A stretch of DNA of 64,000 bases from Bacteroidales bacterium (GTDB lineage: Bacteria > Bacteroidota > Bacteroidia > Bacteroidales > DTU049), in NCBI GenBank assembly GCA_026418905.1, contig JAOAAK010000029.1, positions 103,648 through 167,647 of the forward strand. Direction: 5' to 3'. Both the position numbers and the translations under genes were made by a program. A model generated the notes under the pieces. It had not been told where the DNA came from, ran no database searches, and saw nothing but the letters and a program-made list of their open reading frames with translations. Each line of letters opens with the position of its first letter. Position 1 is the first letter of the stretch. Shown here piece by piece: positions 30,402-39,730 of the stretch.

Positions 30402-31097
30402 GTGTTTTTCCAGCGAAAAATTTTAACTACTCCTCTTAAAAAAGAAATAAGAAGATTATTCGGTTTCGTACCAAGTAATCTTTTTTTATACGAGCAAGCT
30501 TTATTAAAAAAACACGCAAAAACCCAACGATTTGGGTTTACCATTTCTAATGAAAGACTCGAATTTTTGGGAGATTCCATTCTTAACTCTATTGTAAGTA
30601 CTTATCTTTTCAAACGTTTTCCCCGAGCTACAGAAGGGGAACTAACCATCATGAAAAATAGACTAATAAATAGACAAACTTTGAATCTCATTGGCCATCA
30701 GATTGGACTTACTCAACTTCTTCAATCCGAAACCAATTCAGAAAATCAAAACTTTATTGGCAATGCTTTAGAGGCTTTCATAGCTGCTCTATACCTTGAC
30801 AAGGGATATAAAAAAACAGAAAAAATTATCACAAATAACATTTTTTCAAAGCTAAACATTGATAATATTATTTCTCAGGAAACTAATTACAAAAGCAAAC
30901 TTATTGAATGGTGCCAGAAAAACAAATTTTCTTATGATTTCAAATTATTGCAGGAATTCTTTGACCATGGAAAAAAAAACTTTGTTGTAGAAGTTTATAT
31001 TAATGATTTACCCCAGGGAAGAGGTATCGACATGAGCATAAAAGCTGCACAGCAGAAAGCAGCTAAAGAAACTCTTGAAAAACTCAATTTACTTTAA
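30402..31097 (+). CDS. rnc: Ribonuclease III
   Basis: RNase III cuts double-stranded RNA during rRNA and mRNA processing. The 231-residue protein has the signature 'NERLEFLGDSILNSIVS' with the catalytic Glu and Asp, the second metal site 'IGNALEAFIAALYLDKG', and a C-terminal double-stranded RNA-binding domain ('YKSKLIEWCQKNKFSYDF' to 'KAAQQKAAKETLEKL'). It starts with GTG directly after the fabF stop codon, which implies translational coupling. Its 3' end overlaps a convergent gene by nine bases. Confidence 0.95.
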   Translation: MFFQRKILTTPLKKEIRRLFGFVPSNLFLYEQALLKKHAKTQRFGFTISNERLEFLGDSILNSIVSTYLFKRFPRATEGELTIMKNRLINRQTLNLIGHQIGLTQLLQSETNSENQNFIGNALEAFIAALYLDKGYKKTEKIITNNIFSKLNIDNIISQETNYKSKLIEWCQKNKFSYDFKLLQEFFDHGKKNFVVEVYINDLPQGRGIDMSIKAAQQKAAKETLEKLNLL

Positions 31098-32567
31098 TTC
31101 TTTTTCTTCCAGTACAATGGCTTCGTAAACGTAGATTTCTGCATCTTTATCTTTCCAACCATCCCAACCAATGCCAGCTTTATCGCGGGCACAATGCCCG
31201 AGGAACTCTTCTTTAGTCCATTGTTGTTCTATTGCTACCTGTGGCAAAAGAGTTCCACCCCAAAACCCTTTTTTGATATATATGCCATGCTTACCTAATT
31301 CAATCTCATCCACAGAAGAAATTTTCCTCATCGGCGTCAGAACCGATATTTCAATTTCAACATCAGGATATTCTTCTTTTGTTAGAGGTTTGAATCTGTT
31401 ATCTTGAAAAGCAGCAGCAACGGCCATTTCTTTAATATTTAGCCACAACATTCTATCTTGTCTAAATGTACCAATGCATCCTCTGAGCTGACCTTTTATT
31501 TTCAACGTTACGAAAACACCGCATTTTTCTTGTAAGCGTGGTGTTATTTGTGTTGAATAATTTGGAAAAGGCCTTTGAAAAAGCCTTTCTTCTATTGCTT
31601 TCCGGGCTATATCAAACATGAGTTTTTTTTCTTCATCTGAAAAAAGGAATGTATTACTTACTCTGGAAGAAGTTTTTTTCTGGTGAACTACCATCGAGAC
31701 ATAGCCAACTACACGAGTAAAATCAGAGGAAACATCACCAGAATTGGCATAATACAGTTTTTCTATCTGGTATCCTTCTTTATCTATCAAGTTCAGTAAT
31801 ACGTAAACGCCACTGTAACCACAAATCGCCGTGTAATAATTTGGAATTGCTTTAGATTCATTTTCTTTTACCTGTTTTTCAAATTGTCCTGGATCGGAGG
31901 ATAAAATAGCTTGAATCACAAGAGAATCTAAATTTACAGCTTCCTTGTATGGGGGATAGTGAGCTAGATCGGTGCTGATAACAAACAAATTTTCCTCTGT
32001 AAAATACGGTTTCAGGGCATTACTTATTTCAATCAATGCAGATTTATTTTTTGTTCCTATACTGATAGGGATGATACTAAAACTATCTAGAACAAATTGC
32101 AAAAAAGGAAGTTGAACTTCTAGGGAATGTTCCTCTTCGTGAGGTGAGTTATTAAAACCAAAAACAGGATTTTTCCTCAGCTGTTCGACAATCTGTTTAT
32201 TAATGGGAACAACGCCTAAAGGTGTTCTGAAGCCATCTCCTAGATATGCTGAAGCTCCCCCAAAAGATGAAACATGACTTGTTCCAATGATAAAAACATT
32301 TCGATATGGCTTTTGTTTCTTTAAGACAGAGTAAGCATAGGCAGCCACTTTTCCACTGTATACGTAACCTGCATGTGGCACAATGAGGGCTCTAATTCTT
32401 TCAGAATATGGTTGAATCCGAACTTCCTCAAAAGTTTGAGTAAGATAAGTTCGTAGATTCTTTTCATCTGCCGGATAAAATTTTCCAGCAACATATGGAT
32501 TTCTGATCTGACCCATTGAAAAAGAAACGAAATAAAACATAATCACTCCACTTGTTAATCGTATCAT
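31089..32567 (-). CDS. Memo-AMMECR1 fusion protein (AmmeMemoRadiSam system A and B) with a signal-like N-terminus
   Basis: Residues 20-285 form a Memo domain: 'RNPYVAGKFYPADEKNL', 'LIVPHAGYVYSGKVA', 'GTSHVSSFGGAS', 'EHSLEVQLPFLQF' and 'STDLAHYPPYKEA' hold the conserved His residues. Residues 305-490 form an AMMECR1 domain: 'CGVFVTLKIKGQLRGCIGTF', 'AAAFQDNRFKPLTKEE' and 'KHGIYIKKGFWGGTLLPQVA'. These two, with a radical-SAM protein, make up the AmmeMemoRadiSam set, whose chemistry is unsolved. The radical-SAM partner is not in this window. The N-terminus 'VIMFYFVSFSMGQ' looks like a signal peptide, which would place the protein outside the cytoplasm; that is unusual and uncertain. Confidence 0.88.
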   Translation of the reverse strand: MIRLTSGVIMFYFVSFSMGQIRNPYVAGKFYPADEKNLRTYLTQTFEEVRIQPYSERIRALIVPHAGYVYSGKVAAYAYSVLKKQKPYRNVFIIGTSHVSSFGGASAYLGDGFRTPLGVVPINKQIVEQLRKNPVFGFNNSPHEEEHSLEVQLPFLQFVLDSFSIIPISIGTKNKSALIEISNALKPYFTEENLFVISTDLAHYPPYKEAVNLDSLVIQAILSSDPGQFEKQVKENESKAIPNYYTAICGYSGVYVLLNLIDKEGYQIEKLYYANSGDVSSDFTRVVGYVSMVVHQKKTSSRVSNTFLFSDEEKKLMFDIARKAIEERLFQRPFPNYSTQITPRLQEKCGVFVTLKIKGQLRGCIGTFRQDRMLWLNIKEMAVAAAFQDNRFKPLTKEEYPDVEIEISVLTPMRKISSVDEIELGKHGIYIKKGFWGGTLLPQVAIEQQWTKEEFLGHCARDKAGIGWDGWKDKDAEIYVYEAIVLEEKELK

Positions 32568-32628
32568 GAAGTAAAGTTATTATTTTTTCATGATAAATAT
32601 TATACACGGTAAAAATAAAAAATTAAAT

Positions 32629-32636
32629 TAAATTTG
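32629..32636 (+). promoter_or_regulatory. Bacteroidota -7 box (TAAATTTG) for the TPR protein operon
   Basis: TAAATTTG lies 15 bases before the ATG at 32652. An in-frame TTG at 32634 falls inside the box and is therefore rejected as a start. Confidence 0.55.
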
Positions 32637-32651
32637 CAAAAATTTATATTC

Positions 32652-33707
32652 ATGAAAAAGTGGTTGTCATTCATAACAATGATTAGTGCTTTTCTAATAT
32701 TACGTTCCCAAAGTGATACTATTAAAATTAAAATTGAAGATCCACAGATGGCTGAACGAATATACAATGAAGGTACGACTTTATTGGACAAAAAGAAATA
32801 TGCTGAGGCTATTAAAAAATTTGATGAAGCCATATCAATGAAACCGGATTTTAGCAAAGCCTATTATAATCGCGGCGTTGCTAAATATGAACTAAAAAAT
32901 TACGACGGTGCTATTGCTGACTTTACGAAAAGTGTCGAAATTGAACCCTCAGCTAATGCATATTTTTTAAGGGGAAAAATAAAATATGAAAGAAACGACA
33001 GAGAAGGAGCAAAATTGGATTTTAATAAAGGCTTAGAAGTTGATAACATGCATCCTCAACTGTATTATTATCGTGGTAGTATTTTCTTTGATGAAAATAA
33101 TTTCCAGGATGCCATTGAAGATTATAAAAAAGCTGTGGCTTTGAATCGTGAATACGCTTACGCTTACAATGACATGGGTAGTGCTTACAAAATGCTCGAA
33201 CAATACGAAGATGCTATACGATGCTACAAAGAAGCGATTAGAATTAACCCAAAATTTGCTATAGCTTATAATAATTTGGGTAGTGTTTTACGAAAAACCG
33301 GTCAGCTAGATGATGCTATCTTGCAATTCTCCAAAGCTATCGATGCTGATCCGGATTATGTTTTAGCTTACAACAACCGTGGGTTGGCTTATATGGATCA
33401 AAACAAATATGACGAAGCTATTAAGGACTTTTCTAAGGCCATTCAACTTAATTCAAAATATGTCATTGCATACAATAATCGAGGCGCTGCATATTACAAA
33501 AAAGAAATGTACGACAAGGCCATTGAAGACTTTTCCAAAGCCATTGAAATAAATCCAAACTATGCCGCCGCTTATCTGAACAGAGGTAATGCCTACGAAT
33601 TATCTAAAAAATTAGAGAATGCTTGTCAAGATTGGAAAAAAGCTGGTGAACTAGGTATTCAGAATGCCCAATTATATTATAAACAATTCTGTTCAAAATT
33701 CAAATAA
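32652..33707 (+). CDS. Exported TPR-repeat protein
   Basis: The 351-residue protein has a signal peptide ('MKKWLSFITMISAFLILRSQ') and then about nine tetratricopeptide repeats of 34 residues filling the rest, for example 'AYNNRGLAYMDQNKYDEAIKDFSKAIQLN'-type units. TPR solenoids bind partner proteins. It is followed after 12 bases by the PorE-like gene, which itself carries TPRs, so it may be a periplasmic partner in the envelope or secretion machinery. That link is inference from position. No catalytic motif is present. Confidence 0.88.
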   Translation: MKKWLSFITMISAFLILRSQSDTIKIKIEDPQMAERIYNEGTTLLDKKKYAEAIKKFDEAISMKPDFSKAYYNRGVAKYELKNYDGAIADFTKSVEIEPSANAYFLRGKIKYERNDREGAKLDFNKGLEVDNMHPQLYYYRGSIFFDENNFQDAIEDYKKAVALNREYAYAYNDMGSAYKMLEQYEDAIRCYKEAIRINPKFAIAYNNLGSVLRKTGQLDDAILQFSKAIDADPDYVLAYNNRGLAYMDQNKYDEAIKDFSKAIQLNSKYVIAYNNRGAAYYKKEMYDKAIEDFSKAIEINPNYAAAYLNRGNAYELSKKLENACQDWKKAGELGIQNAQLYYKQFCSKFK

Positions 33708-33719
33708 GATAAAAAAGCT

Positions 33720-35750
33720 ATGAAAGCAAGATTATTCTATATTATTATTATCCTGAGCTTTAGCATATGCGCTTGGAGTCAGGATGTCCCTTTTGAAAAA
33801 AAATACTTTTCAGACGGAAAAACATTTAAAGAAGCTAAAAAGGCTTTTGATAACGGTAATCTATATTTTGGGAAAAAAGATTATTTGAAAGCTATAGACG
33901 AATACACCAAAGCATATAACTTAAATCCTAATAATTCAACTCTCAATTTTCGTTTAGGTGTAAGCTATCTAAAGTATAATCCTGAAAAAGCCCTTGAACT
34001 TATTAAAAAAGCTGAGCAACTAAATCCTCGTTGTGACCCCCAATTGTTGTTTTATGTCGCAAGAGCATATCATCTCAATCATCAATTCAACGAAGCTATT
34101 GAGTATTATAAAAGATATAAGAACGGATTATCTCCTCGTGATTACAGCGAATTTTCTCCTATTATCAATAAGCACATCCAAGAATGCGAAAACGGTATCG
34201 AATTAATTAAAAAACCAGTCAAAGTTTTCATCGAAAATTTAGGTCCTGAGGTTAATACTATGTATAGGGAGATCAACCCTATCGTAAACGCAGATGAAAC
34301 CATGATGATATTTACTTCCCGCTCAGACAAAACTACCGGTGGAAAAATCGATCCTCAAGATAACATGTATTATGAAGATATTTTTATCGCTGAAAAATAT
34401 AACGATGTATGGACAGTCAAAAATCCTGGGAAACCAATTAATAGCGATTTTCATGATGCCACTGCTGGACTCAGTCCTGATGGTCAAATCCTTTTTGTTT
34501 ACAAAGGTGACAATGGGGGTGACATCTATATGTCCAAATTGAAAGGTAAGGAATGGAGCAAGCCTGAGCGAATGAACAAAAATATTAACACCAAATTACA
34601 CGAAAGTTCTGTTTCGATGGGACCAGATGGAAGAACTCTGTATTTTGTTTCCGATAGGCCTGGTGGGTTAGGCAATAGAGATATATGGGTTTCCTACATG
34701 GATAAAAAAGGAAATTGGGGTCCTCCCATAAACTTACGAGAAATTAATACTCCCTACGATGAAGAAGCGTTATTCATCCATCCTGATGGAAAAACTCTTT
34801 ATTTTAGTTCCAAAGGTCACAATACCATGGGGGGTTATGATATTTTTAAAACTGTATATGAGGGAGGGCACTGGAGTAAGCCTGTTAATTTAGGTTACCC
34901 CATCAATACTGCTGATGACGATGTTTTTTTTACCATCGCTGCTAATGGGATTCATGCTTACATGAGTTCAGCAAGACCTGGCGGTTTTGGCGATCAGGAT
35001 CTTTATCTTGTTACTTTCATTACAGAAAAACCTGTTATCACTAGTAGCGAAGACAACCTCATAGCATGGAGGATTGAACCTATCAGTGAAACAGTAGTAG
35101 AAAAAACGGTGGCTGTGAATCTTGCCTCTCTCACACTCTTCAAAGGACGTACACTGGATGACGAAACCAAACAACCAGTAGAAGCCACCATTATTCTTAC
35201 TAACAATGAAACCGGAGAAGAACTTGCTACGTTCACATCTAACAGTGCTACTGGTAAGTTTCTTATTTCGTTGCCCAGCGGTAAAAATTATGGTATTGCT
35301 GTCAAAGCAGAAGGTTACCTTTTCCACTCTGAAAACTTTAATATTCCAGCCAATGCAACTTATCAAGAAATTGAAAAAGATATATACCTGAAAAAAGTCA
35401 AGGTCGGAGAAGCTATTGTTTTAAGAAATATTTTCTTCGATTTTGCTAAAGCCACCCTTCGCCCCGAATCAAAAGCAGAGCTAGATCGACTGGTTCAGCT
35501 CATGAAAGAAAATCCAACTCTAAAAATCGAAATTTCAGGTCATACCGATAACGTAGGCTCTGCAGAATACAATAAACGTCTTTCCGAACAAAGAGCCAAA
35601 GCTGTCGTAGATTATCTCATACAAGCTGGAATTTCTGCTGATCGACTTACGTATGCAGGTTATGGCTTCGATCGTCCCATTGCTCCTAATACAACAGAAG
35701 AAGGACGTCAGCTTAATAGAAGAACTGAATTTAAAATTTTAAGCAAGTAA
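33720..35750 (+). CDS. PorE-like protein: TPR, PD40 propeller, carboxypeptidase-regulatory-like and OmpA domains
   Basis: The 676-residue exported protein has, in order: signal peptide (1-21), TPR units (about 25-160), five or six PD40/WD40-like propeller blades (about 185-440, e.g. 'SPDGQILFVYKG', 'GPDGRTLYFVSDRPGG', 'HPDGKTLYFSSKG'), a carboxypeptidase-regulatory-like domain (about 475-560) and an OmpA peptidoglycan-binding domain (about 565-676, 'ISGHTDNVGSAEYNKRLSEQRA'). This is exactly the domain order of PorE, which anchors the T9SS to peptidoglycan in Porphyromonas. Several paralogues with this layout occur per genome, so the T9SS role is likely but unproven. It lacks the lipobox of PorE. 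Confidence 0.85.
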   Translation: MKARLFYIIIILSFSICAWSQDVPFEKKYFSDGKTFKEAKKAFDNGNLYFGKKDYLKAIDEYTKAYNLNPNNSTLNFRLGVSYLKYNPEKALELIKKAEQLNPRCDPQLLFYVARAYHLNHQFNEAIEYYKRYKNGLSPRDYSEFSPIINKHIQECENGIELIKKPVKVFIENLGPEVNTMYREINPIVNADETMMIFTSRSDKTTGGKIDPQDNMYYEDIFIAEKYNDVWTVKNPGKPINSDFHDATAGLSPDGQILFVYKGDNGGDIYMSKLKGKEWSKPERMNKNINTKLHESSVSMGPDGRTLYFVSDRPGGLGNRDIWVSYMDKKGNWGPPINLREINTPYDEEALFIHPDGKTLYFSSKGHNTMGGYDIFKTVYEGGHWSKPVNLGYPINTADDDVFFTIAANGIHAYMSSARPGGFGDQDLYLVTFITEKPVITSSEDNLIAWRIEPISETVVEKTVAVNLASLTLFKGRTLDDETKQPVEATIILTNNETGEELATFTSNSATGKFLISLPSGKNYGIAVKAEGYLFHSENFNIPANATYQEIEKDIYLKKVKVGEAIVLRNIFFDFAKATLRPESKAELDRLVQLMKENPTLKIEISGHTDNVGSAEYNKRLSEQRAKAVVDYLIQAGISADRLTYAGYGFDRPIAPNTTEEGRQLNRRTEFKILSK

Positions 35751-35777
35751 TTTATAATGTGTTTTAATAATTTTAAA

Positions 35778-36224
35778 ATGCATATTAATAGGACCAAGAA
35801 AATAGTAATTGTATTTTTTCTGCTATTGATATCTTGTCATAAAGAAGCCCCTGATCCCGACGATCTATATAACAAAAAAGTAGCAATAACTTTTGAATTA
35901 CTTTCCGAAGAAGATAAAGCATGCGGCAGAGCATGCTCTGATTTTCTACTTGTTATACCTAGCCAAGCACCACCTGAATATTATGTGAATGAATTTTACT
36001 TTAGCTTTTCTCGTCACAATATGTTTGGAAAGGGAAGTTATATTAAATATTCCAATAAAGCAGATATTTCTTTTAAAGGCTCTAATGGAGCTTACTCTTT
36101 TGATTACTTTTTTACTTTCTATTTTAATAGTAAAACTTATGAGTTAAGTGGAGATTTTTCTGATAAAGGTAAGTTTTGGATTCACAAAGATAAAATCAAA
36201 TATTTTAATGATTCCAATAATTGA
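35778..36224 (+). CDS. Small lipoprotein of unknown function
   Basis: The 148-residue product begins with basic residues, a hydrophobic core ('KIVIVFFLLLISC') and a lipobox cysteine, then 'HKEAPDPDDLY'. No family is recognised. It lies 27 bases after the PorE-like gene and just before a second small lipoprotein with a similar start of the mature part ('SCTKESPTQDEFY'), so the two may be diverged duplicates. An in-frame ATG 21 bases upstream is possible. Confidence 0.65.
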   Translation: MHINRTKKIVIVFFLLLISCHKEAPDPDDLYNKKVAITFELLSEEDKACGRACSDFLLVIPSQAPPEYYVNEFYFSFSRHNMFGKGSYIKYSNKADISFKGSNGAYSFDYFFTFYFNSKTYELSGDFSDKGKFWIHKDKIKYFNDSNN

Positions 36225-36228
36225 TGTG

Positions 36229-36645
36229 ATGAAATCCATTTTTCATTTTGCAAATAAATTTTTCTTTGTTTTTTTAGTCATAAACATGTCTTGCACCAAA
36301 GAATCACCAACGCAAGATGAGTTTTATGCATTTGACAATTTTCAGATAAATTTTTATCCAAAATATGTGCGAGGCTTATCTCCTTCTCCCTCATATACTA
36401 TTTTTTGCGAATATTATAATGATAAATTCATAGAAATCTTTTTTTCAGAATCTTTTTTAAAATATTTAGGAACTTATGAAAAAACTAATAAAAATATGGG
36501 GGTAATTCGATATTTGGATTATGAAAATAAATATGAATTTTACTTGAAATTTACATCGAAAAAAAGAGGTCAATATCAGTATTATATTGATGATCAACTT
36601 AGAGATATGGGGAGGTTTGAAATTATTTGTTTAAACACCGACTAA
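36229..36645 (+). CDS. Small lipoprotein of unknown function (possible relative of its upstream neighbour)
   Basis: The 138-residue protein has a signal 'MKSIFHFANKFFFVFLVINMSC' with lipobox cysteine at residue 22. The mature part begins 'TKESPTQDEFY', echoing the neighbour's 'HKEAPDPDDLY', and both then contain short strand-like segments. The ATG at 36229, five bases after the upstream stop codon, is chosen because it gives a proper lipoprotein signal; a longer in-frame start would bury it. No function can be assigned. Confidence 0.65.
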   Translation: MKSIFHFANKFFFVFLVINMSCTKESPTQDEFYAFDNFQINFYPKYVRGLSPSPSYTIFCEYYNDKFIEIFFSESFLKYLGTYEKTNKNMGVIRYLDYENKYEFYLKFTSKKRGQYQYYIDDQLRDMGRFEIICLNTD

Positions 36646-36673
36646 ACATCAATCCTTGAAAAAATTTTTTCAT

Positions 36674-36681
36674 TAAGTTTG
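36674..36681 (+). promoter_or_regulatory. Bacteroidota -7 box (TAAGTTTG) for the 2TM-frr operon
   Basis: TAAGTTTG lies 16 bases before the ATG at 36698. Confidence 0.55.
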
Positions 36682-36697
36682 CATAAAGATTCTTCTT

Positions 36698-36979
36698 ATG
36701 GGTGAAGAAGACTTATTAAAAATTGCTCGTAAAAGAGTAGGTTTTAAGGTGCATTTAATTATATATATTCTGGGTAATTTGTTACTTTGGGTTTTATATT
36801 TTTTGTTTTTTTTTCTTTTTGACTTTACTTTTCCATGGGCTATCTTCCCTACGCTGATATGGTCAATTGCTCTTGGATTTCACTATTTTGTCGTATTCAA
36901 ATGGAACGAAAAATGGGTTGAAAAAGAATATCAAAAACTTGTTAAAGAACAAAGCGAATTCAAAAATAAAAACATATGA
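36698..36979 (+). CDS. 2TM domain membrane protein
   Basis: This 93-residue protein has two hydrophobic helices (about residues 19-42 and 46-67) separated by a short turn, flanked by charged ends: 'IARKRVGFKVHLIIYILGNLLLWVLY' opens the domain and 'FVVFKWNEKWVEKEYQKL' closes it. This is the 2TM domain pattern, in some proteins attached to histidine kinases of the LytS type; a stand-alone role is unknown. Its last four bases overlap the frr start (ATGA), so the two are translated together. Confidence 0.8.
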   Translation: MGEEDLLKIARKRVGFKVHLIIYILGNLLLWVLYFLFFFLFDFTFPWAIFPTLIWSIALGFHYFVVFKWNEKWVEKEYQKLVKEQSEFKNKNI

Positions 36980-37539
36980 CAGGAGAATCCAGCAAATTAA
37001 TAGCAGAAGCCAAAGATTCCATGAATCAAGCGATTGCTTTTTTGGAAAAAGAACTGATAAAAATCCGTGCGGGCAAAGTTCATCCATCTATTTTCGATAA
37101 TATAAAAATTGAATACTACGGAAAGCCAACTCCTCTTCCTCAGTTGGGGAATATTAATATACCCGATGCTCGTACCATTGTCATACAACCATGGGACAGA
37201 ACTATTCTAAAAGAAATTGAAAAAGCTATTCTCAATGCAAATCTTGGCTTTACTCCTGTCAACAACGGTGAGGTTATTCGTATATCAGTTCCACCCCTTA
37301 CAGAAGAACGCCGAAAAGAGCTGAGCAAAAAAGTCAAAACAGAAGGCGAAGAAGCAAAGATTGCCATTCGTAACATTCGACGTTCTATTCTTGAAAAAGT
37401 TAAAAAACTCACCAAAGACGGCGTCCCCGAAGATGAAACAAAACAGGTAGAAAAAGAAATTCAACAAATTACGGATAAATCAATTGCCAAAATTGACGAG
37501 ATAATTGCTGCCAAGGAAAAAGAAATCATGAGCGTTTAA
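36976..37539 (+). CDS. frr: Ribosome recycling factor
   Basis: RRF splits the post-termination ribosome together with EF-G. The 187 residues show the family pattern: 'KIRAGKVHPSIFDNIKIEYYG' with 'TPLPQLGNINIPDARTIVIQPWD', 'LTEERRKELSKKVKTEGEEAKIAIRNIRR' and the terminal helix 'QITDKSIAKIDEIIAAKEKEIM'. The length is normal. It is not next to pyrH here but to a 2TM protein (four-base overlap) and an ABC exporter three bases downstream. Confidence 0.97.
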   Translation: MTGESSKLIAEAKDSMNQAIAFLEKELIKIRAGKVHPSIFDNIKIEYYGKPTPLPQLGNINIPDARTIVIQPWDRTILKEIEKAILNANLGFTPVNNGEVIRISVPPLTEERRKELSKKVKTEGEEAKIAIRNIRRSILEKVKKLTKDGVPEDETKQVEKEIQQITDKSIAKIDEIIAAKEKEIMSV

Positions 37540-37542
37540 TCC

Positions 37543-39369
37543 ATGTCCAGTTTCAAAAAACTCATTCGCCTTATCCTTCCATATTGGAAGGAGCTTTTGT
37601 TGTATTTCTTGTTCAATCTTTTATCCGTTATTTCATCTCTTTTTTCAATTACGATGGTCATCCCTTTTCTGAGAATACTTTTCGGATTGGAACAAATTGT
37701 TTCCAATCCTGTTCCACTTCAGTTTTCGCTCTCATCTATTCAACACAACCTCAACTATTTTATTTCCTTTCTAATTCAAAATTACGGAAACGAAAACACT
37801 TTGTTCATTATCAGCATGATGATTGTGTGTTTATTTTTTTTTCGCAACAGCTTTTCCTATCTTTCACTTCATTTCATTGCTCCTTTACGAAATGGTGTAA
37901 TCAGAGATCTCCGAAATCAAATGTATCAGAAAATACTCAATCTTCCTCTTTCTTTCTTCACCAACGAGAGAAAAGGTGATATTTTGAGTAAAGTTTCTAA
38001 CGATGTTCAAGAAGTAGATAACACTATCATGGCTTCCTTACAAGCTTTTCTCAAAGATCCTATTACCATTCTTGTTTATCTTTCTGCTCTGTTTTTTATG
38101 AATTATAAACTCACGCTAATCATTCTCATTGCTCTTCCTTTTATAGGTATTATTCTTGGAAATATTGGAAAATCTCTCAAACGTAAATCTCGCGTGGGGC
38201 AAGAAAAATTAGGCTTACTCATATCCCAAGTAGAAGAAACACTAAGCGGTATACGAATTATCAAAAGCTTTACAGCAGAAGATCATGCTTATGCCAAAAA
38301 CATTAAAATTAACCAAGCATATACTCAAATCATGAACAAAATTTTCAGACGTCGAAGCCTTGCTCAGCCGCTGACCGAATTTCTTGCTACACTCGTTTTC
38401 GTGGTTATTCTCTATATTGGTTCTCTTATGGTTCTCCATCAACCTTCAGCGTTTTCTCCTGAATCTTTTATTGCCTACATCATGATTTTTTCTCAAATCA
38501 TCCCCCCAGCTAAGAATTTTACTACATCTATGTACTCAGTTCAAAAGGGTATGGCCTCCTTTAATAGAATAGAACAACTGATCCAAACACCGGAAGTTAT
38601 TACCGACTCTCCAGATGCCATTGATATAAAAGAATTTAAAGACAAAATCGAATTTGTTCACGTTTATTTTAAATACAATCAGGATACTACTTTGGAAGAT
38701 ATTAATCTTACCATCGAACGTGGCAAAACCATTGCCATTGTAGGTCACTCAGGAGCAGGAAAAACAACATTGGTTGACCTTCTTCCTCGTTTTTTCGATG
38801 TAACCAGCGGTGAAATTCTCATAGATGGCATTCCCATAAAAAAAATTACCATTACTTCTCTCAGAAGACTTTTTGGCATAGTTAGCCAGGAACCTATTCT
38901 TTTTAACGACACTTTTTTTAACAACATAGCCATCGGAAAACCTGATGCAACTATGGAAGAAGTTATTGAATCAGCTAAAATTGCTTATGCCCATGATTTC
39001 ATTATGGAAACACAATTTGGCTATTACACCAACATCGGCGAAGGAGGTAACAAACTGAGTGGTGGTCAAAAGCAACGAATAAGCATTGCACGTGCTGTGC
39101 TAGCCAATCCTCCCATTCTTATTTTAGATGAGGCCACATCATCACTGGATTCGGAAAGTGAAAAAATTATTCAGGAAGCACTAAAAAATATCATGAAGAA
39201 CAGGACATCTATCGTGATTGCTCACAGACTTTCATCAATTGTCCATGCTGATGAAATAGTGGTCTTACATCAAGGTAAAATTGTTGAAAAAGGAACTCAC
39301 GCTGAGCTTTTAGACAAAAATGGTTATTACAAAAAACTTTATGATACTCAATTTTTCATAAACGAATAG
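37543..39369 (+). CDS. ABC exporter, fused permease and ATPase (MsbA-like)
   Basis: The 608-residue protein joins a six-helix membrane domain (about residues 15-320) and a nucleotide-binding domain (about 360-605). The latter shows Walker A 'VGHSGAGKTTLVD', the Q-loop 'GIVSQEPILFNDT', signature 'KLSGGQKQRISIARA', Walker B 'ILILDEATSSLD' and the H-loop 'IVIAHRLSS'. Such half-transporters dimerise and export lipids, lipid A precursors or drugs. MsbA-type lipid flipping is the most likely role, since no other substrate clue is nearby. The end overlaps folB, on the other strand, by 14 bases. Confidence 0.9.
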   Translation: MSSFKKLIRLILPYWKELLLYFLFNLLSVISSLFSITMVIPFLRILFGLEQIVSNPVPLQFSLSSIQHNLNYFISFLIQNYGNENTLFIISMMIVCLFFFRNSFSYLSLHFIAPLRNGVIRDLRNQMYQKILNLPLSFFTNERKGDILSKVSNDVQEVDNTIMASLQAFLKDPITILVYLSALFFMNYKLTLIILIALPFIGIILGNIGKSLKRKSRVGQEKLGLLISQVEETLSGIRIIKSFTAEDHAYAKNIKINQAYTQIMNKIFRRRSLAQPLTEFLATLVFVVILYIGSLMVLHQPSAFSPESFIAYIMIFSQIIPPAKNFTTSMYSVQKGMASFNRIEQLIQTPEVITDSPDAIDIKEFKDKIEFVHVYFKYNQDTTLEDINLTIERGKTIAIVGHSGAGKTTLVDLLPRFFDVTSGEILIDGIPIKKITITSLRRLFGIVSQEPILFNDTFFNNIAIGKPDATMEEVIESAKIAYAHDFIMETQFGYYTNIGEGGNKLSGGQKQRISIARAVLANPPILILDEATSSLDSESEKIIQEALKNIMKNRTSIVIAHRLSSIVHADEIVVLHQGKIVEKGTHAELLDKNGYYKKLYDTQFFINE

Positions 39370-39724
39370 TTCTCGAAAAGGCTTTTTTGACTGAAACGCT
39401 TTCTATTTCTCCGCCCAAAGAAGGATGGTTCTTCTTCACAATTACTTCAATGTTGCTTATTTGAGTGAATTTATTTAATAAACTCTCTCCAATTTGAAAC
39501 AAAAGCCTTTCTAGTAAATTGTAAGATTTCTCGACGATGTGAGAAACTTCAATATATATGTCCTGGTAATTTAGAGCATATTTTAATTCATCAGTTTGCA
39601 TAGCCTTTTCTGCATCGTATGTAATGATCAGATCAACTTCGATATTAGAAAAAATCATTTTTTCTTCAGGAAAACAACCTACAGGAGCCCTGAATTTCAT
39701 ACCTTGTAAGGCAAGTTCTGTCAT
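39356..39724 (-). CDS. folB: Dihydroneopterin aldolase
   Basis: FolB cleaves dihydroneopterin in folate synthesis. The 122-residue protein has the family features '[15 protein letters not shown]' (pterin contact), '[12 protein letters not shown]' (conserved Tyr/Asp stretch), '[15 protein letters not shown]' and the Lys of '[11 protein letters not shown]', the expected acid-base residue. I place the start at 39724 since upstream residues form a spurious Phe-run from the neighbouring gene's promoter. It is divergent from glnS and their promoters are side by side. Confidence 0.85.
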   Translation of the reverse strand: MTELALQGMKFRAPVGCFPEEKMIFSNIEVDLIITYDAEKAMQTDELKYALNYQDIYIEVSHIVEKSYNLLERLLFQIGESLLNKFTQISNIEVIVKKNHPSLGGEIESVSVKKAFSRTIRL

Positions 39725-39730
39725 ATATTG

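Noticed and set aside
34968..35366. A 132-codon minus-strand frame opposite the PorE-like gene
   Set aside because: No recognisable protein pattern and it covers the strongly conserved regulatory-like domain of the real gene.
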